Below, one piece after another: positions 1-7,191 of a DNA stretch of 11,380 nucleotides. Each line of letters begins with the position of its first letter. Position 1 is the first letter of the stretch. Source of the DNA: UBA937 sp031549725 (GTDB lineage: Bacteria > Spirochaetota > Spirochaetia > Treponematales > Breznakiellaceae); the NCBI GenBank assembly GCA_031549725.1, contig JAVBPH010000031.1, forward strand, positions 1 through 11,380, read 5' to 3'. The notes below the pieces were generated by a model. That model saw nothing but the letters and a program-made list of their open reading frames with translations. It made no database searches and was not told the origin of the DNA. Position numbers and translations under genes: made by a program.

Positions 1-138
1 GCTTTTTCAAAATTTCAGATTTTGAAAAAGCAACCTTAGATGTGAGTGCAGAAAGAATGCTATTTTATTTATGGATAAGGAAATAACATTCTTTCTGCAA
101 AAGCTTTTTTCAAAACTAACCGAGTTTTGAAAAAAGCT
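1..138. repeat. Cluster of three inverted repeats, two of them related
   Basis: Three hairpin-forming inverted repeats lie close together. The first pairs 1-13 with 19-31 (arm GCTTTTTCAAAAT, 5-nt loop). The second pairs 48-59 with 87-98 (arm GCAGAAAGAATG) and can extend inside with 65-70 against 81-86. The third pairs 102-117 with 123-138 (arm AGCTTTTTTCAAAACT, 5-nt loop). The outer two are nearly the same sequence, so the left arm of the first can also pair with the right arm of the third across the whole block. No gene is visible here. It may be a small non-autonomous mobile element, an intergenic palindromic repeat family, or the terminator region of a gene left of the window. The pairings are seen; the role is unknown. 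Confidence 0.75.
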
Positions 139-188
139 CAAATTTACAAAAAATACCGGATAATCCCAGCCTCTCCTTTCATTAACAC

Positions 189-225
189 CCTGTAATATGA
201 TATGATATTTATATCATATTACAGG
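189..225. promoter_or_regulatory. 37-bp palindrome upstream of the histidine kinase gene
   Basis: Arms CCTGTAATATGATAT (189-203) and ATATCATATTACAGG (211-225) are perfect complements around a 7-nt centre. The element ends 22 bp before the kinase start. It contains -10-like TATGAT hexamers (196-201 and 201-206) without a convincing -35. An operator overlapping the promoter is the likeliest role. A terminator is less likely because no T-tract follows on the + strand. Confidence 0.45.
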
Positions 226-247
226 ATTAAAAAACCGCCTCAAGGAT

Positions 248-2548
248 GTGGAATTTGTGAAATTTAAGAACATTGCTGCCAGGATCATTATTTCCGTTAT
301 TCCTCTTGTAGCATTTACAACTATTATCTCTGTGGTAAGTATTTACTATGCCATGAATGAACAAATTAACACCCAGTTTGACGAACGGATGACCGAGAGC
401 CTGAGTTTAGCCAGACTCAATATATATGCTGAATTGATGATGAATGCAAAGGTTGCCGAAAGCCTGGCCATATATGCTGAAACCTGCGGCCGGGAAACTA
501 TTGAGAACGGGGAGCTGGCCCAGTTCCTTTTACGGTCCATTCCTTCAAACAAAAATACCGTGGGCGGCGGAATCTGGTTTGAACCCTATTCTCTTTATCC
601 TTCGGAAAGATATTTCGGTCCTTATGTTTATATCAAAGATGGAAAAGTAATCTATGCTGCGGAATATGCCAGTGAAGTGGACTACCATAACGAAGAATGG
701 TATATCAACGGAAAACAATCCCAGGGAGAGATAGTCTGGTCAAATGTTTACTATGATCCTGTAGCAGGGGTTACTATGATCACTTCTTCCCAACCTTTCT
801 ACCGAAGCAGCGGAGAATTTTGGGGAGTTACCACTGCGGATATGGCGCTTACCGATATTAAAGCTATTTCTGCACACATATCCATAGGTCAGACCGGTGC
901 GGCTTTCATTCTTGGAGCTAATGGTGAATTCATTTCCTTTTTGGATGACAGCAGAAGTATCGATATGTCGATTATTGATGATTCAGATGAAGAACTGGCC
1001 GCTCTGGGCAGACGGGTGCTGAATCACAGAAATGGCGCGGCCTCCCTTATCTGGCAGGGACATCAGTACCGGGCTTTTTATACTAGCATGGAAGAAATAG
1101 ACTGGCATCTGGTGGTCATCATCGATAATGCCGAAGTAGGGCAGTCCGCCAATGATCTGGTTTTGTCCCTGGCATTGTTTCCCGTGGTGGGGCTTATCCT
1201 GGTGACGGGAAGCATCTTTATGGTGGCCCGGTATCTGAAAAGGGTTATCAATAATGTAAATAGTTTTGCCGATCAGGCAGCCTCGGGGGATTTAAGCGAA
1301 AGAATCCAGATTACCGAACAGGATGAATTTGGAGTCATGGAAGACCGGCTTAACAGGATGATGGACAACATGGCGGAGATGTCCGAACGGTCCGAGAAAA
1401 TGCTGGAGATGGCCCAGTCGGCTAACCGGGCGAAAACCGAATTCCTGTCAAAAATGAGCCATGAAATGCGCACCCCCATGAATGCGATTATCGGGATGGT
1501 ACAGATCTCCGAACAGACCGATGACCGGGAAAAGCTCCGGAACTGTCTTTTAAAAATTGATCATGCGTCTAAAAATCTGCTGGAGCTGATCAACAATGTT
1601 CTTGATATGGCAAAAATTGAAGCGAATAAGGTGGAACTGGAGATTACCCGTTTTTCTGTCCGGGATGTATTTGAAAGTATTTCCAATGTATTCTGGGTAA
1701 AAACAGAAGAAAAAAATCTAACCCTTACTTTAAAAACCGGTGAATCCGTGCCTGAAAATATCTGGTCCGACAGGTTCAGATATTCCCAGGTGGTGACAAA
1801 TCTGGTAAGCAATGCCGTAAAGTTTACCCCCGAGGGCGGGGAAATTTCAGTATCCGCGGAATTGCTGGAAGAAACAGAAACCGGTTTTATCATCAGAACC
1901 ATGGTCAAGGATAACGGTATTGGGGTTCAGCCGGAAGCGGTGGATAAACTTTTTGGCGCCTTCGAACAGGCGAATAACAGTATTTTCAGGCAGTACGGCG
2001 GAACCGGACTTGGGCTTTCCATCAGCAAGAGTCTGGTTGAACTCATGGGCGGAGAAATATGGTATGAACCCAATGAAAATGCGGGCAGCCGTTTTATCTT
2101 TACCATTACAGCGGACAGAACCGGAAAGGACGAAACGGCTTCCCCGGAAAAACTGATACCCAAATCTTTTGACTTTCATGGCAAATGTATTCTGGTGGCA
2201 GAAGATGTGGAGATTAACCGGGAAATTGTGGCGGCACTTCTGGATGATACGGGCATTACCATGGACTTTGCGGAAAACGGTATTGAAGCATGCGACAAAT
2301 TTGCCGGATCCCCTGAAAAGTATGATTTGATTTTTATGGATATTCAAATGCCAAAAATGGATGGGCTTGCTGCCACGAAGAAAATCCGTCAGATGGAAAA
2401 GGGGAAACACATCCCAATCATTGCCATGAGCGCCAATGCCTTTAAGGAAGATGTCCATGCCAGTCTGGATGCGGGTATGAACGGACATATTTCAAAACCC
2501 CTGGACTTAAATGTTGTTCTGGATGCCCTTGACTCTTTCCTCAGCTGA
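248..2548 (+). CDS. Membrane hybrid sensor histidine kinase with receiver domain
   Basis: Senses an extracytoplasmic signal, autophosphorylates on histidine and passes the phosphate to its own receiver domain. The 766 residues show a membrane segment at about 10-35, a Cache-like sensor region at 36-300, a second membrane segment at about 303-327 and HAMP at 328-380. HisKA carries H405 in SHEMRTPMN. The ATPase domain shows N522 (NLVSNAVKFT), DNGIG (555-559) and GGTGLGL (584-590). The C-terminal receiver has E652/D653, phospho-acceptor D698, S728 and K750. No DNA-binding domain or Hpt is present and no response regulator lies next to it, so its output partner is probably elsewhere. The start is uncertain: GTG 248 has AAGG only 2 nt upstream, while GTG 257 (MKFKNIAARI) gives a more typical N-terminus. 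Ligand unknown. Confidence 0.93.
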   Translation: MEFVKFKNIAARIIISVIPLVAFTTIISVVSIYYAMNEQINTQFDERMTESLSLARLNIYAELMMNAKVAESLAIYAETCGRETIENGELAQFLLRSIPSNKNTVGGGIWFEPYSLYPSERYFGPYVYIKDGKVIYAAEYASEVDYHNEEWYINGKQSQGEIVWSNVYYDPVAGVTMITSSQPFYRSSGEFWGVTTADMALTDIKAISAHISIGQTGAAFILGANGEFISFLDDSRSIDMSIIDDSDEELAALGRRVLNHRNGAASLIWQGHQYRAFYTSMEEIDWHLVVIIDNAEVGQSANDLVLSLALFPVVGLILVTGSIFMVARYLKRVINNVNSFADQAASGDLSERIQITEQDEFGVMEDRLNRMMDNMAEMSERSEKMLEMAQSANRAKTEFLSKMSHEMRTPMNAIIGMVQISEQTDDREKLRNCLLKIDHASKNLLELINNVLDMAKIEANKVELEITRFSVRDVFESISNVFWVKTEEKNLTLTLKTGESVPENIWSDRFRYSQVVTNLVSNAVKFTPEGGEISVSAELLEETETGFIIRTMVKDNGIGVQPEAVDKLFGAFEQANNSIFRQYGGTGLGLSISKSLVELMGGEIWYEPNENAGSRFIFTITADRTGKDETASPEKLIPKSFDFHGKCILVAEDVEINREIVAALLDDTGITMDFAENGIEACDKFAGSPEKYDLIFMDIQMPKMDGLAATKKIRQMEKGKHIPIIAMSANAFKEDVHASLDAGMNGHISKPLDLNVVLDALDSFLS

Positions 2549-2683
2549 AGCAATAGTATTCTTTTTGCGTTTACATCCAATGCTACTATTTCATAATTAT
2601 GAACCTTGAGGTCCGGCGGATTTTAAAAAGCCTTTGGTTATAAGAACTTTCCCTATGCATAAAAAATCAGGATAATTTCTTAG

Positions 2684-2728
2684 TCCCGGGTCTCCGGTTT
2701 CCCGGAGACCCGGGAAACATTATTTTTT
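2684..2728. terminator. Strong hairpin between convergent genes
   Basis: A perfect 14-bp G+C-rich stem (2684-2697 with 2702-2715, arm TCCCGGGTCTCCGG, 4-nt loop) lies between the convergent kinase and AraC genes. On the + strand a T-rich run (2720-2728) follows after a few bases. On the - strand the stem sits directly after the AraC stop codon but no strong T-tract follows. It probably terminates the kinase transcript and may serve both directions. The 170 bp between the two genes otherwise shows nothing I recognise. Confidence 0.75.
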
Positions 2729-3586
2729 CACAGGTACCCAAATCCAGCAGATATAATCATCCGATGATTGGTCGCCTTCGCCGTAAAGTTCAATGTCCGG
2801 GCCGTCGGCATACTGGTATCCGCTTTCCGGAAACCATTCGGTCATGATACGTTCCTGCATTTTTTGAATTGCCCCGGGCATGGGACCTTTGCATTCAAAA
2901 ATAGCCCAGGTACAGGCCGGAACCTGGTATTCCTCCATCCCTTCGGGCACGGTCTTGGTACTGGACACGGCAATGTAATATTCGAATTTGCCCTCCTGCT
3001 GCCAGTCTCCCACGCTTACCCCCAGCACTCCCATGGGTTTGCCGTCCATCAATGCAAGCAGCCGGGGGATCGTACCTTTCTGGCTGTGCTTCTTCCAAAA
3101 CTTGGGTACTTCAATAAAGCCTTCCCGCTTTTCCGGGTTCCAGGTCGTTTCCAGTTTTGTACCCACAATGCGGAACGTTTCCCATTCTTCAATACGGTAA
3201 TTCATTTCGGTTTCACCTCGTATGGTAATTTTGAAGCTGATGGGCTGGTAGGCTTTAAGGCTTATTCCTTTCCTCCGGACCGCGGACGGGGCAACCCCAT
3301 GAACACTCCGGAATGCCCGGTTGAATGCGGTGGGAGAATCATAGCCATAGCGCAGGGCCATATCTATAATTTTCTCATCGGTATTCTGCAGATCAAATGC
3401 TGCCTTGGTCATCCTTCTCCGGCGGATGTATTCCGCCAGGGGAACCCCCGCCATATAGGAAAACATCCGCTGGAAATGGAAACTGGAACAGCATGCAATC
3501 CGGGCCAGGCGGGTCAGGTCAATTTCTCCTTCCAGGTTTTCCTCCACAAACCGGAGGGCATCATTAAATCTGCCAAGCCAATCCAT
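2720..3586 (-). CDS. AraC-family regulator with GyrI-like effector-binding domain
   Basis: A two-part transcription regulator of 288 residues. The N-terminus is an AraC/XylS DNA-binding domain with two helix-turn-helix units, about 24-45 (TRLARIACCSSFHFQRMF) and 73-96 (IIDMALRYGYDSPTAFNRAF). From about 128 to 286 comes a GyrI/AraC-effector-binding domain, ending in the usual ICWIWVPVKK-type strand. Proteins of this plan bind small, often hydrophobic or drug-like ligands and commonly control multidrug or stress genes. The start is supported by AAGGAG 8 nt upstream. The gene lies 122 bp downstream of the Crp/Fnr gene on the same strand, with TATAAT at 3697-3692 as a possible own -10, so it may be transcribed alone or by read-through. 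No obvious target gene is adjacent. Ligand unknown. Confidence 0.92.
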   Translation of the reverse strand: MDWLGRFNDALRFVEENLEGEIDLTRLARIACCSSFHFQRMFSYMAGVPLAEYIRRRRMTKAAFDLQNTDEKIIDMALRYGYDSPTAFNRAFRSVHGVAPSAVRRKGISLKAYQPISFKITIRGETEMNYRIEEWETFRIVGTKLETTWNPEKREGFIEVPKFWKKHSQKGTIPRLLALMDGKPMGVLGVSVGDWQQEGKFEYYIAVSSTKTVPEGMEEYQVPACTWAIFECKGPMPGAIQKMQERIMTEWFPESGYQYADGPDIELYGEGDQSSDDYICWIWVPVKK

Positions 3587-3708
3587 TTCATCATCTCCTT
3601 ACCAACAGGGTAGTGGGGTTTGCTTTTTTTTGCCTCTCATTTTGTGCCTGATTTGGAGAGGTTATGCTGCGGGTTTCATCTGTAATGAAAGATTATAAAT
3701 CCGGAAAC

Positions 3709-4392
3709 TCAAATTTTTTCTTCCAAAAAATCATCCGGAATAGTATAACCGCTCCGGTCAAAATCGATAATCCCTTCATCTTTCATCTTGGAAAGTTCCC
3801 TGCTCAGGGCGCTCCGGTCCACGCAAAGATAATCCGCCAGTTCCTGACGGTTCAGGACAGCGGAGATCCGGGAACTCCCGGTTTTCTGGGCCAGCAGGGA
3901 CAGGTAGGCCATCACCTTATCCCGGATCGTTTTCTTTGAAATTATTTCCAGTTTCTCAATAAATTGTACATTTTTTTCAGCCATGATGGCCATGAGGTTT
4001 TCGATAAGCCGGTGGTGAAACTCGCAGGAGGATGCGCAGGTCCGGAGAACCCGGTTAAGGGGCAGCAGCAGCACCCGGCTGTCCGTGGCGGCATAAAAGG
4101 ATACCGTGGCGGCAAAACTATGGCTGCAGATAAAACTCTCCCCAAAAACTTCCCCCGGTCCCAGAACCGCAAAGATCGATGTGTTTCCCCACAGATCCTC
4201 CTTGGTCATGTGGATGCATCCCTCCAGGATGAGTCCCGCAAACTGCAGGTTGTCCCCGGTGAGGGATAAAAACTGACCTTTGGTGTAGGACTTTTCCCGT
4301 GCTCCAAGGCATTGAAGCACCGCAGGAATATCCCGGGATTCAATGTGCTCAAATAATGCATAATTTTTTAATAAGTTTACGGATGGTTTCAT
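3709..4392 (-). CDS. Crp/Fnr-family regulator, probably HcpR-like
   Basis: A 227-residue transcription factor with an N-terminal cyclic-nucleotide-binding-type beta-roll (about 15-115, including GPGEVFGE at 78-85), a long dimer helix (about 120-150) and a C-terminal winged helix-turn-helix (about 180-212, recognition helix near DRSALSREL). It lacks the N-terminal cysteine cluster of classical FNR. Crp/Fnr proteins near hcp are often HcpR, which responds to nitrite or nitric oxide; that identity is inferred from context. I place the start at ATG 4392. An upstream in-frame ATG at 4437 would translate the operator palindrome itself (MLQLQQ). No Shine-Dalgarno sequence precedes any of the in-frame starts I checked, and a promoter with +1 at about 4393 predicts a leaderless mRNA. 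Likely targets are the palindromes at 4421 and 6075. Confidence 0.88.
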   Translation of the reverse strand: MKPSVNLLKNYALFEHIESRDIPAVLQCLGAREKSYTKGQFLSLTGDNLQFAGLILEGCIHMTKEDLWGNTSIFAVLGPGEVFGESFICSHSFAATVSFYAATDSRVLLLPLNRVLRTCASSCEFHHRLIENLMAIMAEKNVQFIEKLEIISKKTIRDKVMAYLSLLAQKTGSSRISAVLNRQELADYLCVDRSALSRELSKMKDEGIIDFDRSGYTIPDDFLEEKI

Positions 4393-4399
4393 ATAATAT

Positions 4400-4428
4400 A
4401 TCATACCAAATTTTATTAATTGTTGCAA
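4400..4428 (-). promoter_or_regulatory. Promoter of the Crp/Fnr gene, -35 inside the operator
   Basis: Reading the - strand, TTGCAA (4428-4423), a 17-bp spacer and TATGAT (4405-4400) form a well-spaced sigma-70-type promoter. The predicted start of transcription is about 4393, one base before the ATG at 4392. The -35 lies wholly within the 4421-4436 palindrome, so a protein bound there should block RNA polymerase, which suggests negative autoregulation. Sequence match and spacing are seen; function is inferred. Confidence 0.55.
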
Positions 4429-4436
4429 TTGCAACA
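4421..4436. promoter_or_regulatory. Operator palindrome 1 (putative Crp/Fnr site)
   Basis: TGTTGCAATTGCAACA is a perfect 16-bp palindrome between the divergent Crp/Fnr and HD-GYP genes. A near-identical copy lies at 6075-6090, and both copies are followed by TACA on the + strand. Dyads of this size are typical of Crp/Fnr dimers, although the half-site TGTTGCAA differs from the CRP (TGTGA) and FNR (TTGAT) half-sites. Confidence 0.7.
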
Positions 4437-4457
4437 TACAGATAGAAACACCTGGGA

Positions 4458-4463
4458 TATACT
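4458..4463 (+). promoter_or_regulatory. -10 element for the HD-GYP gene at class II distance
   Basis: TATACT begins 21 bp after the right edge of the 4421-4436 palindrome. The predicted transcription start is near 4470, which puts the palindrome centre at -41.5. No -35 hexamer is apparent. Both points fit an activator-dependent class II promoter. Confidence 0.5.
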
Positions 4464-4548
4464 ATTTCAGTACCGGCGAAATTCAACTCCGCAGCTTCAT
4501 CCCGGTTATAAAAAATTCGGATAAAAAAATATATCATAAGGATGAAAT

Positions 4549-5247
4549 ATGAAAGTTAATTGCAGTACCTGCCTTAATTTTGCTTCGGATAACCAACTGC
4601 TTCAATACTTTATCGATATCATTGAAACCAAGGACCCCTATACCCAGGGGCATTCCCATCATGTCCGGGCCATCACCGAGGCCATATATGAAAGTCTTCC
4701 TTTGAACCGCCGGAATGAACTGCACCGGGAAAAACTTTTTACCGCCGCGTTGCTCCATGACATTGGAAAAATCAGGATTCCCGATACGGTGCTGAACAAG
4801 GCGGGGAAACTCTCCGAAACGGAACTTAAAATCATGGCGGGCCATCCCCAATACGGTAAGGAACTATTGGCTGGTACGGTATTCCAGTATCTGGGAGACT
4901 GGATTCTCTATCATCATGAACGGATGGACGGTTCCGGGTATTATGGAATTCCCGGGGAAATGATACCCGTGGAATCCCGGATTATTGCGGTGGCGGATAC
5001 CTTTTCTGCCCTCAGGACCTACAGGGTTTACCGGCCCGCCAGGACCCTGGAAGAAACCAGTGATATTATGCGTGCCGCCGCGGGACATCAGCTTGATCCG
5101 GAAATCCTGGAGTGTTTTCTTTCTTTGAAACGGGATTTTCTGGAAAATCTGGAATGCCGCTGTGAGATCTGCCGGAGGCGCCGGGAAGCATTAAAGCAAA
5201 AGCAATCCGGGGAAAATGCACCCCCGGCTTTTCAGAAAGTTTTCTGA
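4549..5247 (+). CDS. HD-GYP domain protein, probable cyclic-di-GMP phosphodiesterase
   Basis: A 232-residue single-domain HD-GYP protein. Visible motifs are H35/H38 (QGHSHHVR), the HD pair H70-D71 in LLHDIGKIRIP, H99, H122-H123, DGSGYYG (127-133) and D150 (VADTFSAL). Family members hydrolyse cyclic-di-GMP at a two- or three-metal centre. Here the signature GYP reads GYY, which could alter activity or binding of partner GGDEF proteins. No receiver or sensor domain is present. There are cysteine pairs at both ends: CSTC (5-8) and CRCEIC (203-208), which might bind a metal or respond to redox state. The start has AAGGA (4538-4542) 6 nt upstream. Divergent from the Crp/Fnr gene and probably controlled by it through the shared palindrome. 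Confidence 0.9.
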   Translation: MKVNCSTCLNFASDNQLLQYFIDIIETKDPYTQGHSHHVRAITEAIYESLPLNRRNELHREKLFTAALLHDIGKIRIPDTVLNKAGKLSETELKIMAGHPQYGKELLAGTVFQYLGDWILYHHERMDGSGYYGIPGEMIPVESRIIAVADTFSALRTYRVYRPARTLEETSDIMRAAAGHQLDPEILECFLSLKRDFLENLECRCEICRRRREALKQKQSGENAPPAFQKVF

Positions 5248-5270
5248 CTTCTTAATTCTAACATACCCGG

Positions 5271-5293
5271 GCCCGGAAATATCCTTTCCGGGC
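5271..5293. terminator. Hairpin between convergent HD-GYP and CGGC genes
   Basis: GCCCGGAAA (5271-5279) pairs with TTTCCGGGC (5285-5293) around the loop TATCC. It lies 23 bp after the HD-GYP stop and 7 bp beyond the end of the CGGC gene. Neither side has a strong T-tract, so it is a plausible but not a classical bidirectional terminator. Confidence 0.55.
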
Positions 5294-5300
5294 AGGTTAT

Positions 5301-5633
5301 TCAATGGGTGTAATCCTTGATAGCTATGCTGCTCCCAAGCTTATTGATGATAGCCGCTTTCATTTCCCTCCGGTGGGGGCAGGCAAAACCAATGGGGGAT
5401 CCCTTGGTGATACAGGAAGCCAGGACAATGGTATCTGCTCCCCGGCGTACCATTTCGGCTGCCCGGGTAACTGCTTTTTTCCCGGGGCAGCCTCCGCAGG
5501 TGGTAACCCCGACAATTTTTATATCCCCCTCGGTATGCTCGAAGGCAAACTTTTTTTCCTGCATTGATGCCAGGCAGACCACTGCGGGACACATATCTTC
5601 GGTCTGCATACAACGGATTAATCCTGCTTTCAT
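5301..5633 (-). CDS. CGGC domain-containing protein
   Basis: A small cytoplasmic protein of 110 residues with seven cysteines at 8, 15, 20, 46, 49, 74 and 85. The signature TTCGGCPG (44-51) is that of the CGGC domain family, which is thought to bind a metal or iron-sulphur cluster; its biochemical role is not settled. The CxxC in this motif plus the conserved C8, C74 and C85 are candidate ligands. The start is supported by AAGGAG 7 nt upstream. It is the second gene of a probable operon, 42 bp after the cupin gene, and converges with the HD-GYP gene. Its place between two putative Crp/Fnr-controlled promoters suggests a redox or nitrosative-stress role, which is an inference. Confidence 0.88.
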   Translation of the reverse strand: MKAGLIRCMQTEDMCPAVVCLASMQEKKFAFEHTEGDIKIVGVTTCGGCPGKKAVTRAAEMVRRGADTIVLASCITKGSPIGFACPHRREMKAAIINKLGSSIAIKDYTH

Positions 5634-5675
5634 ATATAACTCCTTGATGAAATAATATCCGGAAACTGAAGGCTC

Positions 5676-5993
5676 TTAGTTTTCTTTTTCCGGGGGCGGC
5701 GCTTTAAAGATAAAAAACTCCAATACATTTGGGCCGCCGCTGGAGATGTTCATTTTTATTCCCCGGGGAATAAAAATGATTGTCCCTGCTTCGTGGGTTT
5801 CTGTTTTTTCGTCCCCCAATGTTAGGTTCATTTTACCATGGATTATCACAAAATAAGTATTGGCGTTGGAGTCATGTTCCGGAAGTTTCTCCCCAAAGGG
5901 TAATATCACATGGTTCAGCATGGCATTTCCATCATCCAGAATTTTTTCAATCAATTTTTCGCTGGATGTGCTGAACTGGTAAAGAACTTTCAT
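5676..5993 (-). CDS. Small cupin-domain protein
   Basis: A 105-residue single-domain cupin. The first motif region is LPFGEKLPEHDSNANTYFVIIHGKM (about 31-55) and the second about 66-85 (THEAGTIIFIPRGIKMNISS). Compared with the consensus G(X)5HXH(X)3-4E(X)6G, the first motif keeps one clear histidine (HDSNANTY) but lacks the second histidine and the glutamate, so metal binding may be altered or absent. Function unknown; small cupins can be sensors, isomerases or oxygenases. The start has AAGGAG 7 nt upstream. It is the first gene of the cupin-CGGC pair and diverges from the ferredoxin-hcp pair; the intervening region holds operator palindrome 2. Confidence 0.85.
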   Translation of the reverse strand: MKVLYQFSTSSEKLIEKILDDGNAMLNHVILPFGEKLPEHDSNANTYFVIIHGKMNLTLGDEKTETHEAGTIIFIPRGIKMNISSGGPNVLEFFIFKAPPPEKEN

Positions 5994-6047
5994 TTTATTT
6001 CTCCTTTTTTCGGAAATCTGGTTTATTACACCGCGTAGGCTTATTTT

Positions 6048-6053
6048 ATGATA
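6048..6053 (-). promoter_or_regulatory. -10 element for the cupin-CGGC operon at class II distance
   Basis: On the - strand TATCAT (6053-6048) begins 21 bp from the left edge of the 6075-6090 palindrome, the mirror image of the arrangement on the other side. Transcription would start near 6041, giving a leader of about 48 nt to the cupin ATG at 5993. No -35 hexamer is apparent. Confidence 0.5.
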
Positions 6054-6074
6054 ACCTGAAAAAAAGTTTAACTA

Positions 6075-6090
6075 TGTTGCAAATGCAACA
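6075..6090. promoter_or_regulatory. Operator palindrome 2 (putative Crp/Fnr site)
   Basis: TGTTGCAAATGCAACA is a 16-bp dyad differing at one base from palindrome 1. Symmetry extends to 6073-6092 (TATGTTGC...GCAACATA). It lies between the divergent cupin-CGGC and ferredoxin-hcp gene pairs, and -10-like hexamers sit 21 bp away on both sides. Probably bound by the Crp/Fnr protein encoded at 3709-4392. Confidence 0.7.
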
Positions 6091-6111
6091 TACAAGTAAA
6101 AAAAATAAAAG

Positions 6112-6123
6112 TATTCTTATAAT
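6112..6123 (+). promoter_or_regulatory. -10 region for the ferredoxin-hcp operon
   Basis: TATTCT (6112-6117) begins exactly 21 bp from the palindrome edge, giving +1 near 6124 and a dyad centre at -41.5. A better -10 by sequence, TATAAT (6118-6123), follows directly and would put the dyad at about -47.5. Neither has a recognisable -35, which suggests activator dependence. Which hexamer is used cannot be decided from sequence. Confidence 0.5.
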
Positions 6124-6135
6124 TAATCAACAACC

Positions 6136-6257
6136 CCGCTGTAAGCAGCGGAGTATGTTGGTTCTGTAAGGTAAGGATTATATGCGGTTTTCATACACGC
6201 ACAACAATTTCTTTGTTGCTTCAAAGAATCGCCCTAAAAAGCGTGTATTAAAACCGC
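6136..6257 (+). promoter_or_regulatory. Structured leader of the ferredoxin-hcp transcript
   Basis: Ahead of the ferredoxin gene, the 5994-6327 stretch holds no large gene. Its leader part contains a small hairpin, CCGCTG (6136-6141) with CAGCGG (6146-6151). It also has a long inverted repeat, 6184-6200 (GCGGTTTTCATACACGC) with 6241-6257, 17-nt arms with one mismatch and 40 nt between them. Inside is a third stem, CAACAA (6202-6207) with TTGTTG (6213-6218). I do not recognise a known riboswitch. It may act as an RNA stabiliser, an attenuator or a translated leader. Confidence 0.5.
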
Positions 6258-6310
6258 CTGCGAATAAATGGATAGTAAGATCCGGTTCTTTTCAGGAAAT
6301 GATCAAATAA
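6182..6310 (+). CDS. Possible small basic protein or leader peptide
   Basis: A 42-codon reading frame starts at ATG 6182 with AAGGA (6173-6177) 4 nt upstream. It stops at TAA 6308-6310, two bases before the ferredoxin ribosome binding site. The product would start MRFSYTHNNFFVASKNRPKK and carries ten Lys/Arg residues with no membrane segment. I recognise no family. The frame covers the long inverted repeat, so ribosome movement would open that hairpin. It could be a chance frame; its good start signal and its stop placed right before the next gene are the only support. Confidence 0.3.
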   Translation: MRFSYTHNNFFVASKNRPKKRVLKPPANKWIVRSGSFQEMIK

Positions 6311-6327
6311 TTAAAGGAGTGTCCCAT

Positions 6328-7110
6328 ATGGTAAGAAGGATCATAAAGATAAATGAAGAAAAATGTAATGGCTGCGGCCTTTGTGCAGAGGCCTGTCATG
6401 AGGGGGCTATAACCATGGTTAACGGCAAGGCCAAACTCATCAGGGATGATTACTGTGATGGCCTTGGAAATTGCCTTCCCGCGTGTCCCACCGGAGCCAT
6501 TACTTTTGAGGAACGGGAAGCGGCTGCCTATGACGAGGAAGCGGTGCAGGCACATTTATCCGCCGCGGGAAAAGCGGGTGTAAAGGAAAATTTAGCTCCG
6601 GGAAAACCCGCGGCCGGACCCGGGGCTTTTCATGGGGGATGTCCCGGAAGCAGGATGATGAACCTGAAGCGGGAACCCCAGTCCGGGGACAAACCGGTTC
6701 CGGATGATATTCCCCGGGAAACATCCGGCGAATCATCAAATCCCAGTATGCTGGGACAATGGCCTGTACAGATCAAACTGGTACCGGTAAATGCTCCCTA
6801 TTTCCAGGGAGCCCATCTGCTCGTAGCGGCGGATTGTACCGCATTTTCCTGCGGGGACTTCCACCGCAGGTTTATGAAAAACCGGATTACCATTATTGGC
6901 TGCCCTAAACTGGACCAGGGGGATTATACGGAAAAACTCACGGAGATCCTCAGGAATAATGATATTAAGAGTCTCACGGTGGTTCGTATGGAAGTACCCT
7001 GCTGCGGCGGTATTACCCATGCGGCTACCGAAGCATTAAAGAACAGCGGTAAATTTATTCCCTGGCAGATTTATACCCTTTCATTAAACGGGGAAGTCCT
7101 GGACGAGTAA
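6328..7110 (+). CDS. Ferredoxin-like iron-sulphur protein partnering Hcp
   Basis: A 260-residue protein, likely the electron donor to hybrid cluster protein. The N-terminal ferredoxin domain has C13-x2-C16-x2-C19-x3-C23 and a second motif C43-x5-C49-x3-C53-P, in which the second cysteine of the usual CxxCxxCxxxC is replaced by Leu46. Further cysteines lie at 105 (GGCPGSR), 170, 175, 192 and 225-226 (VPCCGG), in a C-terminal domain (about 145-260) of unknown fold. Ferredoxin genes next to hcp are common and often share HcpR control. I chose ATG 6328 because AAAGGAG (6313-6319) stands 8 nt upstream; an in-frame ATG at 6268 has no ribosome binding site. Only 81 bp separate it from hcp with no terminator, so the two are probably cotranscribed. 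Confidence 0.9.
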   Translation: MVRRIIKINEEKCNGCGLCAEACHEGAITMVNGKAKLIRDDYCDGLGNCLPACPTGAITFEEREAAAYDEEAVQAHLSAAGKAGVKENLAPGKPAAGPGAFHGGCPGSRMMNLKREPQSGDKPVPDDIPRETSGESSNPSMLGQWPVQIKLVPVNAPYFQGAHLLVAADCTAFSCGDFHRRFMKNRITIIGCPKLDQGDYTEKLTEILRNNDIKSLTVVRMEVPCCGGITHAATEALKNSGKFIPWQIYTLSLNGEVLDE

Positions 7111-7133
7111 AAGCAACACGCCGCCATTAAATT

Positions 7134-7170
7134 TGTTATTACCCCTGTCTTTTTATATAATTAAGACAGG
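7134..7170 (+). promoter_or_regulatory. Possible internal promoter of hcp within an inverted repeat
   Basis: TTGTTA (7134-7139), a 16-bp spacer and TATAAT (7156-7161) resemble a sigma-70 promoter. The -10 lies in the loop of an inverted repeat, CCTGTCTT (7144-7151) with AAGACAGG (7163-7170), which could be an operator or an RNA hairpin protecting the hcp message. Confidence 0.4.
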
Positions 7171-7191
7171 TAAAAAACTAAGGAGTATAAA